Assembly (NCBI RefSeq): GCF_900182725.1
Contig: NZ_FXTO01000005.1
Coordinates: 62,001 to 126,000 of the forward strand
Direction: 5' to 3'
DNA: 64,000 nt
DNA from: Thalassovita litoralis
GTDB lineage: Bacteria; Pseudomonadota; Alphaproteobacteria; Rhodobacterales; Rhodobacteraceae
In this document: positions 31,577-41,732 of the stretch, piece after piece
How positions within the stretch are numbered: the first letter of the stretch is position 1
Layout: every line of letters starts with the position of its first letter
Notes under the pieces: generated by a model
Seen by the model: only the letters and a program-made list of their open reading frames with translations
What the model was told of the DNA's origin: nothing
The model's database searches: none
Position numbers and translations under genes: made by a program

Positions 31577-34500
31577 GTTCGCGTTCCAATGCCTTTTCCA
31601 CCGCCCCGCGCGGTTTGGTGAACCGTGCCAGCAGATCATACAGTACTGGCGTCACCACAAGCATCAGCGCCACAGACATTGCCAGCCCTGCAATGATCAC
31701 CGTCCCGATGGCATAGCGGCTTTCGGCCCCGGCCCCCGACGCCATCACCAAGGGCAAGGCCCCCAGAATGGTAGACAGCACCGTCATCATGATGGGGCGC
31801 AACCGCAGGACAGACGACAGGATGACCGCCTCGCGCACGGATTTGCCTTCGTCCCGCAACTGGTTGGCAAATTCCACGATCAGGATGCCATTTTTCGCCA
31901 CCAGCCCGATCAACAGGATAATCCCGATCTGGCTGTAGACGTTCAGTGACAGACCAGCCGCCGCCATTGCATAAATCGCCCCCGCCACCCCGGCAGGCAC
32001 CGTCAGCAGGATAATAACCGGGTGCATGAAACTTTCAAATTGGGCCGCCAGCACCAGAAACACGATTAGCAACGCCATAGCGAACACCGCATTCGCCCCG
32101 GCTGATGTGTCCTTGAATGTTTGTGACTGACCTTCAAACCCCAGCTTTCCGCCTGCCGGGATCACCTCGGCGGCGGTTTGTTCCAATTCGGCCAACACAC
32201 TGCCCAGATCGGCCCCAGGTGCCAGTGCCCCGGACAGTTGGATCGAGGGTAGCCGGTCAAACCGCCGCAAGGATGGCGCAGCAGCGTTTTCCCGTACTGT
32301 CACCAAAGCCCCCAGCGGCACCAAAGTCTGCCCATCGCCTGACCGGATGTAAATGTTATCAATATCCGATGGCGATTGCCGATCATATGCTTCGGCCTGC
32401 AAGATCACCGGATATTCCCGCCCCCGGCTGATAAAGGTGGTCGCCTGCCGTGACGCCAGCATGACCTGCATGGCGGCGGCAATCGTATCAACGGAAATGC
32501 CCAGATCTTCGGTTCTTTCGCGGTCGATCTGGACTTCGAGCTGGGGCAGGTTTTGTTCAAAATTGATCTCGGGGTTTACCAAGCCTTCGATCTGCTCGGC
32601 CCGTGCCAAAAGGGTGGTGGACCAGTCCTTTACGCTGTCGAAATCCGGGCCGCTGACCACCACCCGAACCGGGGTAGAGTTGCCGCGCAGCCCCAACCCC
32701 GCCGGGGTGATCGGAAAGCCGCGCGCCGTTGTGATCTGGCTCATGTGGGGGGCAATCGCGCGGGCCACCTCGGCGGCGGACATGTCGCGCTGTTCCCACG
32801 GCGATAGCCGGAACACCACAAAGGACCGCCATGCCCGGTTGCCCCAGCCGGTAAAGGTGAACACGGTTTCAATCACGCCTTCATCCCGCAGCGGTTGCAG
32901 GATTTGTTCCACCTGCTGCGCTGCGCGGTCGGTATAGTCCACCGTGCTGCCCTGTGGTGCGGTCAGCGGAATGAAGCCCACGCCGCGATCTTCGCGCGGG
33001 GCCAGTTCACGCGGCAGCGAACCGTAAAACAGCCCGGCCCCCGCCGTCACCGCCCCGGCGACGATCAGCACCACCAGCGGCATTCCCAGCGCCCCCCGCA
33101 GCAATCCGGCATAGGCCCGCTGCACCGGCCCGCGCGGGCCGTCGCCTTCTTCGGGAACAACGCCTTGCCCACGGGCCAGCACCTTGGACGCCAGCGCGGG
33201 GCAGGCGGTCAGCGCGACAAAGGTGGAAATCGCCACCGTTCCGGCCATCACCCAACCGAATTCGATGAACAACCGCCCCACCTGTCCGGGCATAAAGGAC
33301 AGCGGCACAAAGACCGCGATCAGCGTGACAGATGTAGCCAGCACTGCAAACGTCACCTGCCGCGCCCCTTTCAGCGCGGCCACCAGCGGGGTTTCCCCGT
33401 TTTCAATCCGGCGCTGGATGTTTTCCAGCACCACGATTGCATCATCCACCACCAGCCCGATGGCAAGCAACAGCGCCAGCAAGGTCAGCGTGTTTAGCGA
33501 AAATCCCCATGCCCCGATCAGCACAAAGGCCCCGATCAGCGACACGGGGATCGTGATTGCCGGGATCAGCGTAGCCCGGAACGAGCGCAGGAACAGCAGG
33601 ATCACCAGCACCACCAGCGCCAGCGAAATGACCAGCGCGTTCACGACCTCTTGGATGGAGGCGCCGACGAACAGCGCATCATCCGATCCGATCTGAATTT
33701 CCATGCCTTCGGGCAGGGTGGGGTTGATCTTGGCCACTTCGGCCCGCACGGCATCGGAAATTTGCAACGTGTTGGACTGGCTTTGGCGCTGGATCGCCAC
33801 GCCCACCGCATCGCGCCCGTCACTGCGCACAATGGTGGAATCGTCCGCTACGCCCGGTTCGACCCGCGCCACATCTCCCAGCCGCACCGGATAGCCCGCC
33901 ACCCGATCCAGCACCACATCGCGGAAATCGTCCAGCGTTTGCAGGCGGCTGTTCAGGCGCACGGTAAGCTGGCGGTCGGTCGATGTGACCTCGCCCGCGG
34001 GCAGTTCCACGTTGTTGCGCCGCAGCGCGGTTTCCACATCCGCCACCGTCAGTTTACGCGCTGCCAGCGCCCGACGGTCCAGCCAGATCCGCACGGCAAA
34101 GGACCGTTCCCCGTAAATCCGCAGATTGGCCACCCCGTCCAGCGTGGCCAGACGGTCCGCGATGAAGCGGTCGATGTAATCGGTGATTTCTGCCGTCGTC
34201 ATCCGGTCCGACACCACGGCCAGCCGCATCACGGGATCGGCGTCTGCGTCGCTTTTTTCCACTTCGGGGGAATCCGCCTCCTCGGGCAGGTCGTCGCGGA
34301 TACGGCCCACCGCATCGCGCACGTCATTGGCGGCCACATCCACATCGCGCCCGGCCTCGAATTCAATCGTGACGCGGGACCGGCCCTGACGGCTTTCGGA
34401 ACTGATGGACCTGATGCCGGAAATCGACGCCACCGCGCCTTCGACGGTTTCGGTGATGTCGGTGTCGATTACCTCGGGCGCGGCCCCGCGATAGGTCGTC

Positions 34501-34643
34501 GTGACAGTGACAACCGCGTTATCCACATCCGGCAATTCGCGCACCGGAATATCCCGTAACGCAGTAATCCCGAACACGATCAGCAACAGGTTTGCCACGG
34601 CTGCCAGAACCGGGCGACGGACGGAAATATCCGAAAGCGTCAT
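31560..34643 (-). CDS. RND efflux transporter permease (AcrB/HAE family)
   Basis: A 1027-residue inner-membrane pump of the resistance-nodulation-division family, driven by the proton gradient. The typical start MTLSDISVRRPVLAAVANLL, a periplasmic loop with VRIWLDRRALAARKLTVADV, and GLVVDDAIVVLENIQRR on helix 4 with the essential Asp pair are clear. The second half repeats this layout (ILLIGLVAKNGILIVEFANQ). Of the two halves only the first carries the Asp pair, as normal. It is translated from a start overlapping the adaptor stop by four bases. No outer-membrane TolC-type gene is adjacent, so a housekeeping one may be used. Confidence 0.95.
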   Translation of the reverse strand: MTLSDISVRRPVLAAVANLLLIVFGITALRDIPVRELPDVDNAVVTVTTTYRGAAPEVIDTDITETVEGAVASISGIRSISSESRQGRSRVTIEFEAGRDVDVAANDVRDAVGRIRDDLPEEADSPEVEKSDADADPVMRLAVVSDRMTTAEITDYIDRFIADRLATLDGVANLRIYGERSFAVRIWLDRRALAARKLTVADVETALRRNNVELPAGEVTSTDRQLTVRLNSRLQTLDDFRDVVLDRVAGYPVRLGDVARVEPGVADDSTIVRSDGRDAVGVAIQRQSQSNTLQISDAVRAEVAKINPTLPEGMEIQIGSDDALFVGASIQEVVNALVISLALVVLVILLFLRSFRATLIPAITIPVSLIGAFVLIGAWGFSLNTLTLLALLLAIGLVVDDAIVVLENIQRRIENGETPLVAALKGARQVTFAVLATSVTLIAVFVPLSFMPGQVGRLFIEFGWVMAGTVAISTFVALTACPALASKVLARGQGVVPEEGDGPRGPVQRAYAGLLRGALGMPLVVLIVAGAVTAGAGLFYGSLPRELAPREDRGVGFIPLTAPQGSTVDYTDRAAQQVEQILQPLRDEGVIETVFTFTGWGNRAWRSFVVFRLSPWEQRDMSAAEVARAIAPHMSQITTARGFPITPAGLGLRGNSTPVRVVVSGPDFDSVKDWSTTLLARAEQIEGLVNPEINFEQNLPQLEVQIDRERTEDLGISVDTIAAAMQVMLASRQATTFISRGREYPVILQAEAYDRQSPSDIDNIYIRSGDGQTLVPLGALVTVRENAAAPSLRRFDRLPSIQLSGALAPGADLGSVLAELEQTAAEVIPAGGKLGFEGQSQTFKDTSAGANAVFAMALLIVFLVLAAQFESFMHPVIILLTVPAGVAGAIYAMAAAGLSLNVYSQIGIILLIGLVAKNGILIVEFANQLRDEGKSVREAVILSSVLRLRPIMMTVLSTILGALPLVMASGAGAESRYAIGTVIIAGLAMSVALMLVVTPVLYDLLARFTKPRGAVEKALERELSLAE

Positions 34644-35740
34644 GATTGATCCCCAGCCGTGGAAGCCCCGTTGCCAATCGGCTTTAGCAGTTCGATGGCC
34701 CCGCCGTTACGGACCCGATGCAGCCCGCGCACGATGACCGAGGCCCCTTCGGTTAGCCCGTCCAGAACCGCCACCATGCCATCCTGCCGCTGGCCGGTTT
34801 TGACCGTCACCCGCCGCGCCACGTTGTTTTCGGCCACAAACACATAGGTTTCCGCTGCCTGAAAGATAATCGCCTCTTCCGGCACCACGATATGATCCGT
34901 CTGCGACAGCGTCAGTTCCAGCGACATGAACATCCCCGCAGGCAGCACCCCGTCCGAATTGGGAATGATGGCCCGCGTGCGGAATGATCGGCTGACCGGA
35001 TCAATGTAACTGTCCACCGCTTCGATCTGCCCGGCGAACACCCGCCCCGGAAAAGCCGCGCCTGTGGCGCTGACAGTCTGGCCGGGGCTGACGCGGGCAA
35101 ACAGGGTTTCGGGCAGGGCAAATTCCACCTCGATTTCGGTCAGATCGTCCAGCCGCGTGATCACCGTTCCGGCTGTGACGCTGGCGCCGTGGTCCACCTC
35201 GGGCAGGGCCACCGTTCCACCAAACGGCGCGCGGATCGAACGATCCGAAAGCCGCCGCACAGCGCGATCGTATTGGGCCTGTGCCTCGGCAAAGCGGGCG
35301 GTTGCTTCTTCGACGGATGCGGCGGATACGGCGCTGGAATCGCGCAATTGGTTCACCCGGTCCAACATACGCTTGCGTTCGGTCAGGCGGGCCTGTGCCT
35401 CGGCCAGATCGGCGCGGGCAATCGTGTCATCCAACTGTACCAGAACGGCGCCGGTTTCCACATGCTGACCGGCCCGGAACAGGATTTCGATCACCCGCCC
35501 GCTGGCTTCGGGGACGATATTCACCGATTGGCGGGCGCGGGTGGTGCCGATGGCTTCGATGGTTTCGCTGAGCGTCCGGCGTTCGGCCCGTGCCAGTTCC
35601 ACGATTGCGGTGCCGCCCCCCTTGGCGGCTGGTTTCGCCTCTGTGCTTTCGGCGGCCATGTAGCGTTGATACCCTTCGTATCCGCCATACCCAAGCGCGG
35701 CCAGAACGATCAGGGTCAAAAACTGTTTCCAAAGGGGCAT
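34640..35740 (-). CDS. RND efflux periplasmic adaptor subunit
   Basis: A 366-residue membrane fusion protein linking the RND pump to an outer-membrane channel. One N-terminal membrane anchor (FLTLIVLAALGYGGYEGYQ), no lipobox. The lipoyl domain halves flank a helical hairpin (ASGRVIEILFRAGQHVETG; AQARLTERKRMLDRVNQLRD; IRAPFGGTVALPEVDHGA), followed by a beta-barrel and membrane-proximal domain. I chose the ATG before PLWKQF; the frame extends 22 codons upstream without good evidence. Adaptor and pump form a two-gene operon. Confidence 0.92.
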   Translation of the reverse strand: MPLWKQFLTLIVLAALGYGGYEGYQRYMAAESTEAKPAAKGGGTAIVELARAERRTLSETIEAIGTTRARQSVNIVPEASGRVIEILFRAGQHVETGAVLVQLDDTIARADLAEAQARLTERKRMLDRVNQLRDSSAVSAASVEEATARFAEAQAQYDRAVRRLSDRSIRAPFGGTVALPEVDHGASVTAGTVITRLDDLTEIEVEFALPETLFARVSPGQTVSATGAAFPGRVFAGQIEAVDSYIDPVSRSFRTRAIIPNSDGVLPAGMFMSLELTLSQTDHIVVPEEAIIFQAAETYVFVAENNVARRVTVKTGQRQDGMVAVLDGLTEGASVIVRGLHRVRNGGAIELLKPIGNGASTAGDQS

Positions 35741-35913
35741 GTGGGTCGCTTTGCGGATCAGGGTCAAGGTTGCGCAGAAAAGTAAGACACGCCGCAGTAA
35801 TAGCAACGCAAACTTTCATTTCGCACGTGAATTATCTGTTATCTTTCGGGCAAATAACCCGCCGTGCCTGCGCCCCTGATCCTGTGTCATGCCCCGCCGG
35901 AACGGGATTGCCC

Positions 35914-37308
35914 CTAGAACGGCATTTCGGGGAACCCGAAACCGGCCTCCAACAGTTCTGCGGCATCCAGACAAATATCTTCGCGCCACGGCGCCGTGAC
36001 AAGCTGCACACCGCTGGGAATATTGTTCTGTATCCCGCTGCTGACGGAAATCGCAGGCAGGCCCAACAGCGGAATGGCGATCTGCGGCAGTTGCGATTCC
36101 CACAGCCGTGTCAGGGTTTCGGATCCTTCCAGATCCTCGTCTTTCTTGAACGGTAATTCGGCGCAAACCGGCATCAGCACCACCGGATAATCCATCAGGA
36201 ACCGCCGCCATGCCCGCACAAGGGCCGAGCGCCGAATGAACAGTTTCCCGAATTTATCCGCATCCATCGCTGCCGCCCGATCCGCGTAATGCGTCAACAA
36301 GGCAAGAGCGCCGGGATCGTTTTCCGCCGTGGCGGTGGCCATCTTGTCGGCATGGCCGTCCGACAGCCACAGGTCAATCTGTAGCTCTACACCTTCGCGG
36401 ATTTCCGGCACCTCGGTCGGGGTTTCCACGGTCCAGCCTGCTTTGCGGAACATGTCAGCGGCGCGGTTCAGATCGTCCACAATACGCGGATCGGTCTTGA
36501 TCCCGCCGGGGTGGGTGATCAACGCCACCCGCCGCACATAGGACGGCCCCACCAACGGCACCGGGGCGCTCCAGGGATCATCGGGGTGGTAGCCGGACAT
36601 GCATTCCAGCGCCAGCCGCAGGTCATCGACCCGCCGCGCCAACGGGCCGGATACTGCCATGATTTGCGGCCCAACGCCCCGGTCGCCGCTGGACGCATTG
36701 AACATCGGAATCCGCCCCGGCGTGGGCCGCAAGCCCTGCACCCCGCAGACATAAGCCGGATAGCGCACGGACCCGGCAATATCGGTGCCATGCCCGACAT
36801 GACCAAACCCGCTGGCCACCGCCGCCCCGGCCCCGCCAGACGATCCGCCCGGTGTCAGGTCTGGGTTATGCGGGTTGAGTGTGGTGCCGTGAATCTGGTT
36901 TGACGTGAACCAGCGATAGGAAAACGCGGGCGTATTGGTGCGCCCGATCACGATGGCATCCTGTTGCCGCATATTGGCCAAAAACGGGCTGTCTTGTGTG
37001 GCGATCACATCCTTGGCCAGCGTGGTGCCGTTCGTGGTGGGGTATCCGGTCTGATCCGAGATCACCTTGATCGTCACCGGCACCCCGGCCATATCCCCCA
37101 CGCTGTCGCCCGCCGCAATCCGTTTGTCCAGCGCCGCCGCTTCGGCCATAGCGTCATCGCCGCAGTCCTGCACGATAGCGTTGATCGGGCCGTTATACTT
37201 GGCGACCCGGTCCAGCACATCGCGCGTGACTTGAACGGCGCTCAGGCGGGTTTCGCGGATTTGCTGCGCCAGTTCGCGGGCAGACAGGGTGTTGGGATCG
37301 GTCGACAT
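35914..37308 (-). CDS. Amidase (amidase signature family)
   Basis: A 464-residue amidase. The triad is visible: Lys in GVPVTIKVISDQTGYPTT, cis-Ser in TPGGSSGGAGAAVASG, and nucleophile Ser in GHGTDIAGSVRYPAYVCG. The latter motif has Ala in place of the first Gly of GGS. It is the last gene of a seven-gene minus-strand operon with an oligopeptide-type ABC transporter, a 2-hydroxyacid dehydrogenase and a class II aldolase, 21 bases after the dehydrogenase. It probably hydrolyses the amide bond of the imported compound. Substrate unknown. Confidence 0.92.
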   Translation of the reverse strand: MSTDPNTLSARELAQQIRETRLSAVQVTRDVLDRVAKYNGPINAIVQDCGDDAMAEAAALDKRIAAGDSVGDMAGVPVTIKVISDQTGYPTTNGTTLAKDVIATQDSPFLANMRQQDAIVIGRTNTPAFSYRWFTSNQIHGTTLNPHNPDLTPGGSSGGAGAAVASGFGHVGHGTDIAGSVRYPAYVCGVQGLRPTPGRIPMFNASSGDRGVGPQIMAVSGPLARRVDDLRLALECMSGYHPDDPWSAPVPLVGPSYVRRVALITHPGGIKTDPRIVDDLNRAADMFRKAGWTVETPTEVPEIREGVELQIDLWLSDGHADKMATATAENDPGALALLTHYADRAAAMDADKFGKLFIRRSALVRAWRRFLMDYPVVLMPVCAELPFKKDEDLEGSETLTRLWESQLPQIAIPLLGLPAISVSSGIQNNIPSGVQLVTAPWREDICLDAAELLEAGFGFPEMPF

Positions 37309-37329
37309 TGGGTTGGCTTTCTTGCTGGT

Positions 37330-38229
37330 TTAACTGGCCTGAAGGCCTTGGATTTGCTGACAGATACAGCGCACCACATCGGCAGGCTCAGGGACGCTGG
37401 CGATATGAGGCGTGATCATGACATTGGGATGGGACCATAGCGGGTGGTCTTTTGGCAATGGTTCGGTTTCAAACACATCCAGCGATGCGCCGGACATGTG
37501 GCCGCTGTCCAAGGCGGCGATCAACGCGTCTTCGTTCACCTGCCCGCCACGCCCCAGATGGATCAGCGCCGCCCCTTGCGGCAGTTTGGACAGGAACGCC
37601 CCGTCAATCAGCCCCTTGGTGTCCGGGGTCAGGGGCAGCACGTTAATCAGGATGTCGCTTTGTGCCAGAAACTGATCCAGCGATCCCGTGCTATAGTGGG
37701 TCACACCCGGTTCCGGTGTTTCTGGGACCGATCGGGCATAGGCGGACACAGGATAATCCAGCGCCAGCAAGGCCCGCGCAATGCCGCGCCCCATATAGCC
37801 ATATCCCAAAATGCCGACCCGGCGTTGTTTTGGGGAAAACCCGGTCAATCGCCGTTTCCACTGGTGGTCCCGCTGGTCGCGCACATAATCGGCCATGCGG
37901 CGATGATGCCACAGGGCATGAAAGACCGCGAAACCGGCCATTTGCGCGGCCTGATCGGGAACCTGAACCCGGAACACCGGCAGGCCAGACGGCAGCGACG
38001 GACAGCGTTCAATCGCATCGGTTCCGGCCCCCACGGAAAACACCGCCCGCAGGTTCGGATAGCGGGCGAAGGCCGTATCCTCGGGCTGAAAGGTGATCAT
38101 CACCTCTACTTGATCCGGGTCGGTGATCTGGTCAGGTGTCCGCAAATCCAATTGCGGATTCATTTCCGTGAAATACGCCCCATACCGACCCAGAATATCT
38201 ACATATTGGCACGTCGCGACCCCAATCAT
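37330..38229 (-). CDS. D-2-hydroxyacid dehydrogenase, GhrA-like
   Basis: A 299-residue NAD(P)-dependent enzyme that reduces glyoxylate, hydroxypyruvate or similar 2-oxo acids. The nucleotide-binding fold shows [18 protein letters not shown] (about residues 138-155). The catalytic Arg ([13 protein letters not shown]), Glu ([15 protein letters not shown]) and His (MITPHIAS) are all present. Length and end match the GhrA group. Its start overlaps the ATPase stop by four bases. In this operon it may handle a 2-oxo product of amine removal. Confidence 0.88.
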   Translation of the reverse strand: MIGVATCQYVDILGRYGAYFTEMNPQLDLRTPDQITDPDQVEVMITFQPEDTAFARYPNLRAVFSVGAGTDAIERCPSLPSGLPVFRVQVPDQAAQMAGFAVFHALWHHRRMADYVRDQRDHQWKRRLTGFSPKQRRVGILGYGYMGRGIARALLALDYPVSAYARSVPETPEPGVTHYSTGSLDQFLAQSDILINVLPLTPDTKGLIDGAFLSKLPQGAALIHLGRGGQVNEDALIAALDSGHMSGASLDVFETEPLPKDHPLWSHPNVMITPHIASVPEPADVVRCICQQIQGLQAS

Positions 38230-39848
38230 GCCGTTGCCACCGCGTCCCGCTGCCAGTCCGCGCCGGGCACTGCGGCAAGTAGCTGCCGGGTATAGGCCTG
38301 TTTCGGTGACTGGAAAATTTCATGCACGGTGCCGATTTCCACCAGTTTACCCTTTTGCATCACGGCAATCCGGTCGCACAACTGTGCCGCCACCCGCAGA
38401 TCGTGGGTGATAAACAGGATCGACAGGTCCAGCCGACTGCGCAGATCGCGCAGCAGGTCCAGCACTTGCGCCTGAATAGACACGTCCAGCGCCGAAACCG
38501 CCTCGTCCGCGACGATCAGTTCTGGGTCCATCGCCAGCGCCCGCGCGATGCCGATCCGCTGCCGCTGGCCGCCGGAAAATTCATGCGGATAGCGGTTGGC
38601 CGCATCCGCGCCCAGCCCCACCACTTCCAGCAGTTCACGCGCGCGGGCTTCGGCCTTGTCGCGGGGGATACCACGGGTGATCGGGCCGCCGGTGATGGCG
38701 CTGATGATCTTTTGCCGCGGATTGAGCGAGGCATAAGGATCCTGAAACACCATCTGAACCTTGTGGCGCTCCTTGCGCAGCTCTTCCTCGGACAGGGCGG
38801 CGATGTCGACACCGCCCACCAGCACTTGCCCGCTGTCGGGTGTTACCAGCCGCACCGCCGTGCGCCCCAGCGTGGATTTGCCGGACCCGGATTCACCGAC
38901 CAGCCCCAGCACCTCGCCGCGTGCGACGCTTAGCGATACGTTATCGACCGCGTGAACCTCGCGCACGGGTTTGAACAGCCCGCCGCCAGTGCGATAGGTT
39001 TTGCGCAAAGATTTGATTTCCAGCGCAGGCACCGTTCCCAAGGCCCGCGCCGCTGGCAGTTTCCCGGTGGGGATCGCATCCAGCAACCGCTGCGTATAAG
39101 GGTGTTTGGGTGTCACCAGCACCTCTTGCGCGGCGCCGCTTTCGACCATCTTGCCTTCTTGCATGACGATCACCTGATCCGCGATTTCCGCCACCACGCC
39201 AAAATCATGGGTGATGAACATCACGGCCATGCCATGCTGTTCGCGCAGATCAAGGATCAGCTTCAGGATTTGCGCCTGTGTCGTCACATCCAGCGCGGTT
39301 GTGGGTTCATCAGCAATCAGCAGCTTGGGTTCCAACGCCAGCGCCATTGCAATCATTGCCCGTTGCCGCTGCCCGCCGGACAATTGGAATGGATAGGCGC
39401 GGATGATCTTTTCGGGGTCGGGCAGGCCGACCTCTTGGATCAGGGCCAGCGCCCGTTTGCGCCGTTCCGGGGCGGTCAGACGGTTATGGGCGGCGAATAC
39501 CTCGGCGATTTGATCGCCAATCCGCATCAGCGGATTCAGCGCCGTCATCGGTTCCTGAAAAATCATCGCCATGCGTTCGCCGCGCATCGCCTGTTTTTCC
39601 GTTTCGGGCAGCGTCAGTACATCCTGACCTTCGAACACGGCCTTGCCGCCCTTGACGGTTACACCGGGGGGTAACAGCCCCATCAGCGCGTTTGCCGTCA
39701 TGGATTTACCAGACCCGGATTCCCCGACCACACACAGGATTTTTCCCTTTTCGATGGCGAAGCTCAGGTTCTGGACCGCAAAGTCCCGGTCCGCGCCTTC
39801 GGGCAGGCCAATCGACAGGTTTTCAATGGACAATGCTGGCTGTGTCAT
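38226..39848 (-). CDS. Dipeptide/oligopeptide-type ABC transporter ATP-binding protein with two ATPase domains
   Basis: A 540-residue fusion of the two ATPases (DppD- and DppF-like) usually encoded separately. Domain one (about 1-260) has Walker [15 protein letters not shown], signature [15 protein letters not shown] and Walker [13 protein letters not shown]. Domain two (about 275-530) has [28 protein letters not shown] and [12 protein letters not shown]. Both carry the nickel/peptide-type C-terminal extension region ([18 protein letters not shown]). It energises the permeases encoded just before it; the start overlaps the permease stop by four bases. Confidence 0.95.
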   Translation of the reverse strand: MTQPALSIENLSIGLPEGADRDFAVQNLSFAIEKGKILCVVGESGSGKSMTANALMGLLPPGVTVKGGKAVFEGQDVLTLPETEKQAMRGERMAMIFQEPMTALNPLMRIGDQIAEVFAAHNRLTAPERRKRALALIQEVGLPDPEKIIRAYPFQLSGGQRQRAMIAMALALEPKLLIADEPTTALDVTTQAQILKLILDLREQHGMAVMFITHDFGVVAEIADQVIVMQEGKMVESGAAQEVLVTPKHPYTQRLLDAIPTGKLPAARALGTVPALEIKSLRKTYRTGGGLFKPVREVHAVDNVSLSVARGEVLGLVGESGSGKSTLGRTAVRLVTPDSGQVLVGGVDIAALSEEELRKERHKVQMVFQDPYASLNPRQKIISAITGGPITRGIPRDKAEARARELLEVVGLGADAANRYPHEFSGGQRQRIGIARALAMDPELIVADEAVSALDVSIQAQVLDLLRDLRSRLDLSILFITHDLRVAAQLCDRIAVMQKGKLVEIGTVHEIFQSPKQAYTRQLLAAVPGADWQRDAVATA

Positions 39849-40678
39849 GCGCGTCCCTTCCGGCTTAGGTGCGGGTTCAGGGCATCGTTCAGGCCTTCGC
39901 CGATCAGGTTCAGCGCCAGCACGGTCAGCACGATGGCAATCCCCGGAAAGAAGCTAAGCCACCATGACGTGCGGATCACCGTGCGCGCCGCCCCGATCAT
40001 ATAGCCCCAGGACATCGCGTTGGGATCGCCCAGCCCAAGGAAGGACAAGGAGCTTTCCAGCAGGATCGCAGTCGCCACCATAAGCGAGGCCATGACGATG
40101 ATCGGCGATACCGTATTGGGCAATACCTGTGTCATCAGGATTTTGGGGCGTGACAGCCCCGCCAGACGCGCGGCATCCACGAATTCGCGCTTGCGCACCG
40201 ACATGACCTCGGCCCGGACCAGACGGGCAACGGGGGGCCAGCTAACGATGGCAATCGCCAGCGTGATCGACGCCAGAGAGGGTTCAAAAATCGCCACCAG
40301 CACGATCGCCAGCGCAAAGTTGGGGATGGTCTGGAAAAATTCGGTAAAGCGCATGGCGCCTTCGTCCACCCAGTTGCCGTAAAACCCGGCCACAGCCCCC
40401 AGCGGTACGCCAATCAACAGCGCCACGATGGTGGATACCAGCCCGACCAGCAGCGACACCTGCGCCCCATAGGCCAGTTGCGCGGCCACATTGCGGCCTA
40501 GCGTATCCGTTCCCAGCGGCAACCCATCCACCGACATGGGCGGCAGGAACGGGCGCTGCACCATCTGCCACGGCCCATGAGGGTAAATCAGCGGGGCGCA
40601 GAGTGCGATCAGGATCACGGCCAGCAGAATGCCCACACCGATCATAGCCCCAATATTGGTTCTGAATCTTTTCCACAT
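39845..40678 (-). CDS. ABC transporter permease, DppC-like
   Basis: A 277-residue inner-membrane permease of the peptide/opine/nickel group with six predicted membrane segments. The cytoplasmic EAA-type loop is visible ([36 protein letters not shown]). N-terminal TM and the [19 protein letters not shown] segment are typical of DppC. One base separates it from the DppB-like gene. Part of the ABC operon. Confidence 0.94.
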   Translation of the reverse strand: MWKRFRTNIGAMIGVGILLAVILIALCAPLIYPHGPWQMVQRPFLPPMSVDGLPLGTDTLGRNVAAQLAYGAQVSLLVGLVSTIVALLIGVPLGAVAGFYGNWVDEGAMRFTEFFQTIPNFALAIVLVAIFEPSLASITLAIAIVSWPPVARLVRAEVMSVRKREFVDAARLAGLSRPKILMTQVLPNTVSPIIVMASLMVATAILLESSLSFLGLGDPNAMSWGYMIGAARTVIRTSWWLSFFPGIAIVLTVLALNLIGEGLNDALNPHLSRKGRA

Positions 40679-40679
40679 A

Positions 40680-41657
40680 TCAGGCGGTCGCTCCGATGCG
40701 GGGGTCCACGATCCGGTAAACGATGTCGGTGACGATGTTGAACAGGATCACCATCGCGGCCGAAACCAGAAAGACCCCCAGAATTGTGTTGTAATCACGC
40801 GCGGCAAGGCTTTCGAACATCAGCCGCCCAATGCCGGGCCATGCGAATACGGTTTCTGTCAGTACGGCCCCGCCCACCAGTTGCCCGGCCTGAAGCCCGG
40901 CCAGCGTTACCACCGGCAGGATCGCGTTGCGCAGAATATGCCGCCGCCGGATGGCCGGACCTGACAGGCCTTTGGCCTTGGCGGTTTTGACGAAATCCAA
41001 TTGGCTGACCTCTAGCATCGAGGCGCGGGTCATCCGCATGTAAACCGCCATGAAAAACAGCCCCAGCGTCAGCGCGGGTAAAATCAGGTGGGCCAGAATA
41101 TCCAGCACCCGGTCCAGCCCGGTCAGCCCGGCCCCGACGGTTTCGTATCCAAAGCCGGGCAACCAGCCCAGCCAGACGGAAAACACCAGCACCGCCATCA
41201 GCGCCAGCCAATACAGGGGCGTGGCATAAAACAGCAGCGCCAGCGTGGTCAGCGCGGAATCCGACAGTTTTCCAACCCGCGCGGCAGCGGCCACCCCCAG
41301 CGCAATGCCACAGACCAATGAAATTCCGAATGCCGTCAGCGTCAGCAGCAGCGTTGCGGGCAGCCGGTCCAGAATAAGCTGTGAAACCGGCGCATCCTGA
41401 CGGAAGGAATAGCCCAAATCCAGTTGCACGATCCCCCCGACATATTTCCCAAGCTGCACATAGAAGGGCTGATCCAGCCCGAACCTTTCGCGCAACTGTT
41501 CAATCATCTTTTCATCGGCGGCTCCGGCTTCGCCTGCCAGCACCACGGCGGGATCACCCGGCGCAGCATGAAGCAGGAAAAAGTTCAGAACGGCGATGGC
41601 CAGCAATGTCAGCGCGGCTTTGGCCAAGCGCCACAATATGGCGGTAAGTATCGACAT
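40680..41657 (-). CDS. ABC transporter permease, DppB-like
   Basis: A 325-residue permease with six membrane segments. Signature parts are LRERFGLDQPFYVQLGKYVG near the N-terminus and the coupling loop RMTRASMLEVSQLDFVKTAK with GLSGPAIRRRHILRNAILPV, typical of DppB. The start ATG is six codons inside the longest frame, at the conserved MSILTAI. A stem-loop lies between it and the binding-protein gene upstream. Confidence 0.94.
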   Translation of the reverse strand: MSILTAILWRLAKAALTLLAIAVLNFFLLHAAPGDPAVVLAGEAGAADEKMIEQLRERFGLDQPFYVQLGKYVGGIVQLDLGYSFRQDAPVSQLILDRLPATLLLTLTAFGISLVCGIALGVAAAARVGKLSDSALTTLALLFYATPLYWLALMAVLVFSVWLGWLPGFGYETVGAGLTGLDRVLDILAHLILPALTLGLFFMAVYMRMTRASMLEVSQLDFVKTAKAKGLSGPAIRRRHILRNAILPVVTLAGLQAGQLVGGAVLTETVFAWPGIGRLMFESLAARDYNTILGVFLVSAAMVILFNIVTDIVYRIVDPRIGATA

Positions 41658-41690
41658 ACGCCTTAGCTTCCCCAAGTCTTGAATGGTGGT

Positions 41691-41719
41691 CCGGCCCGCG
41701 CAACAGACGGGCGGGCCGG
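41691..41719 (-). promoter_or_regulatory. Intercistronic stem-loop between ABC binding protein and permease genes
   Basis: CCGGCCCGC, an 11-base spacer, GCGGGCCGG: a perfect 9-bp stem between the binding-protein stop and the DppB-like start. No T-run on the coding side. Similar in position to the stem-loops of the TRAP operons. Confidence 0.65.
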
Positions 41720-41732
41720 TCGCATGACTGCG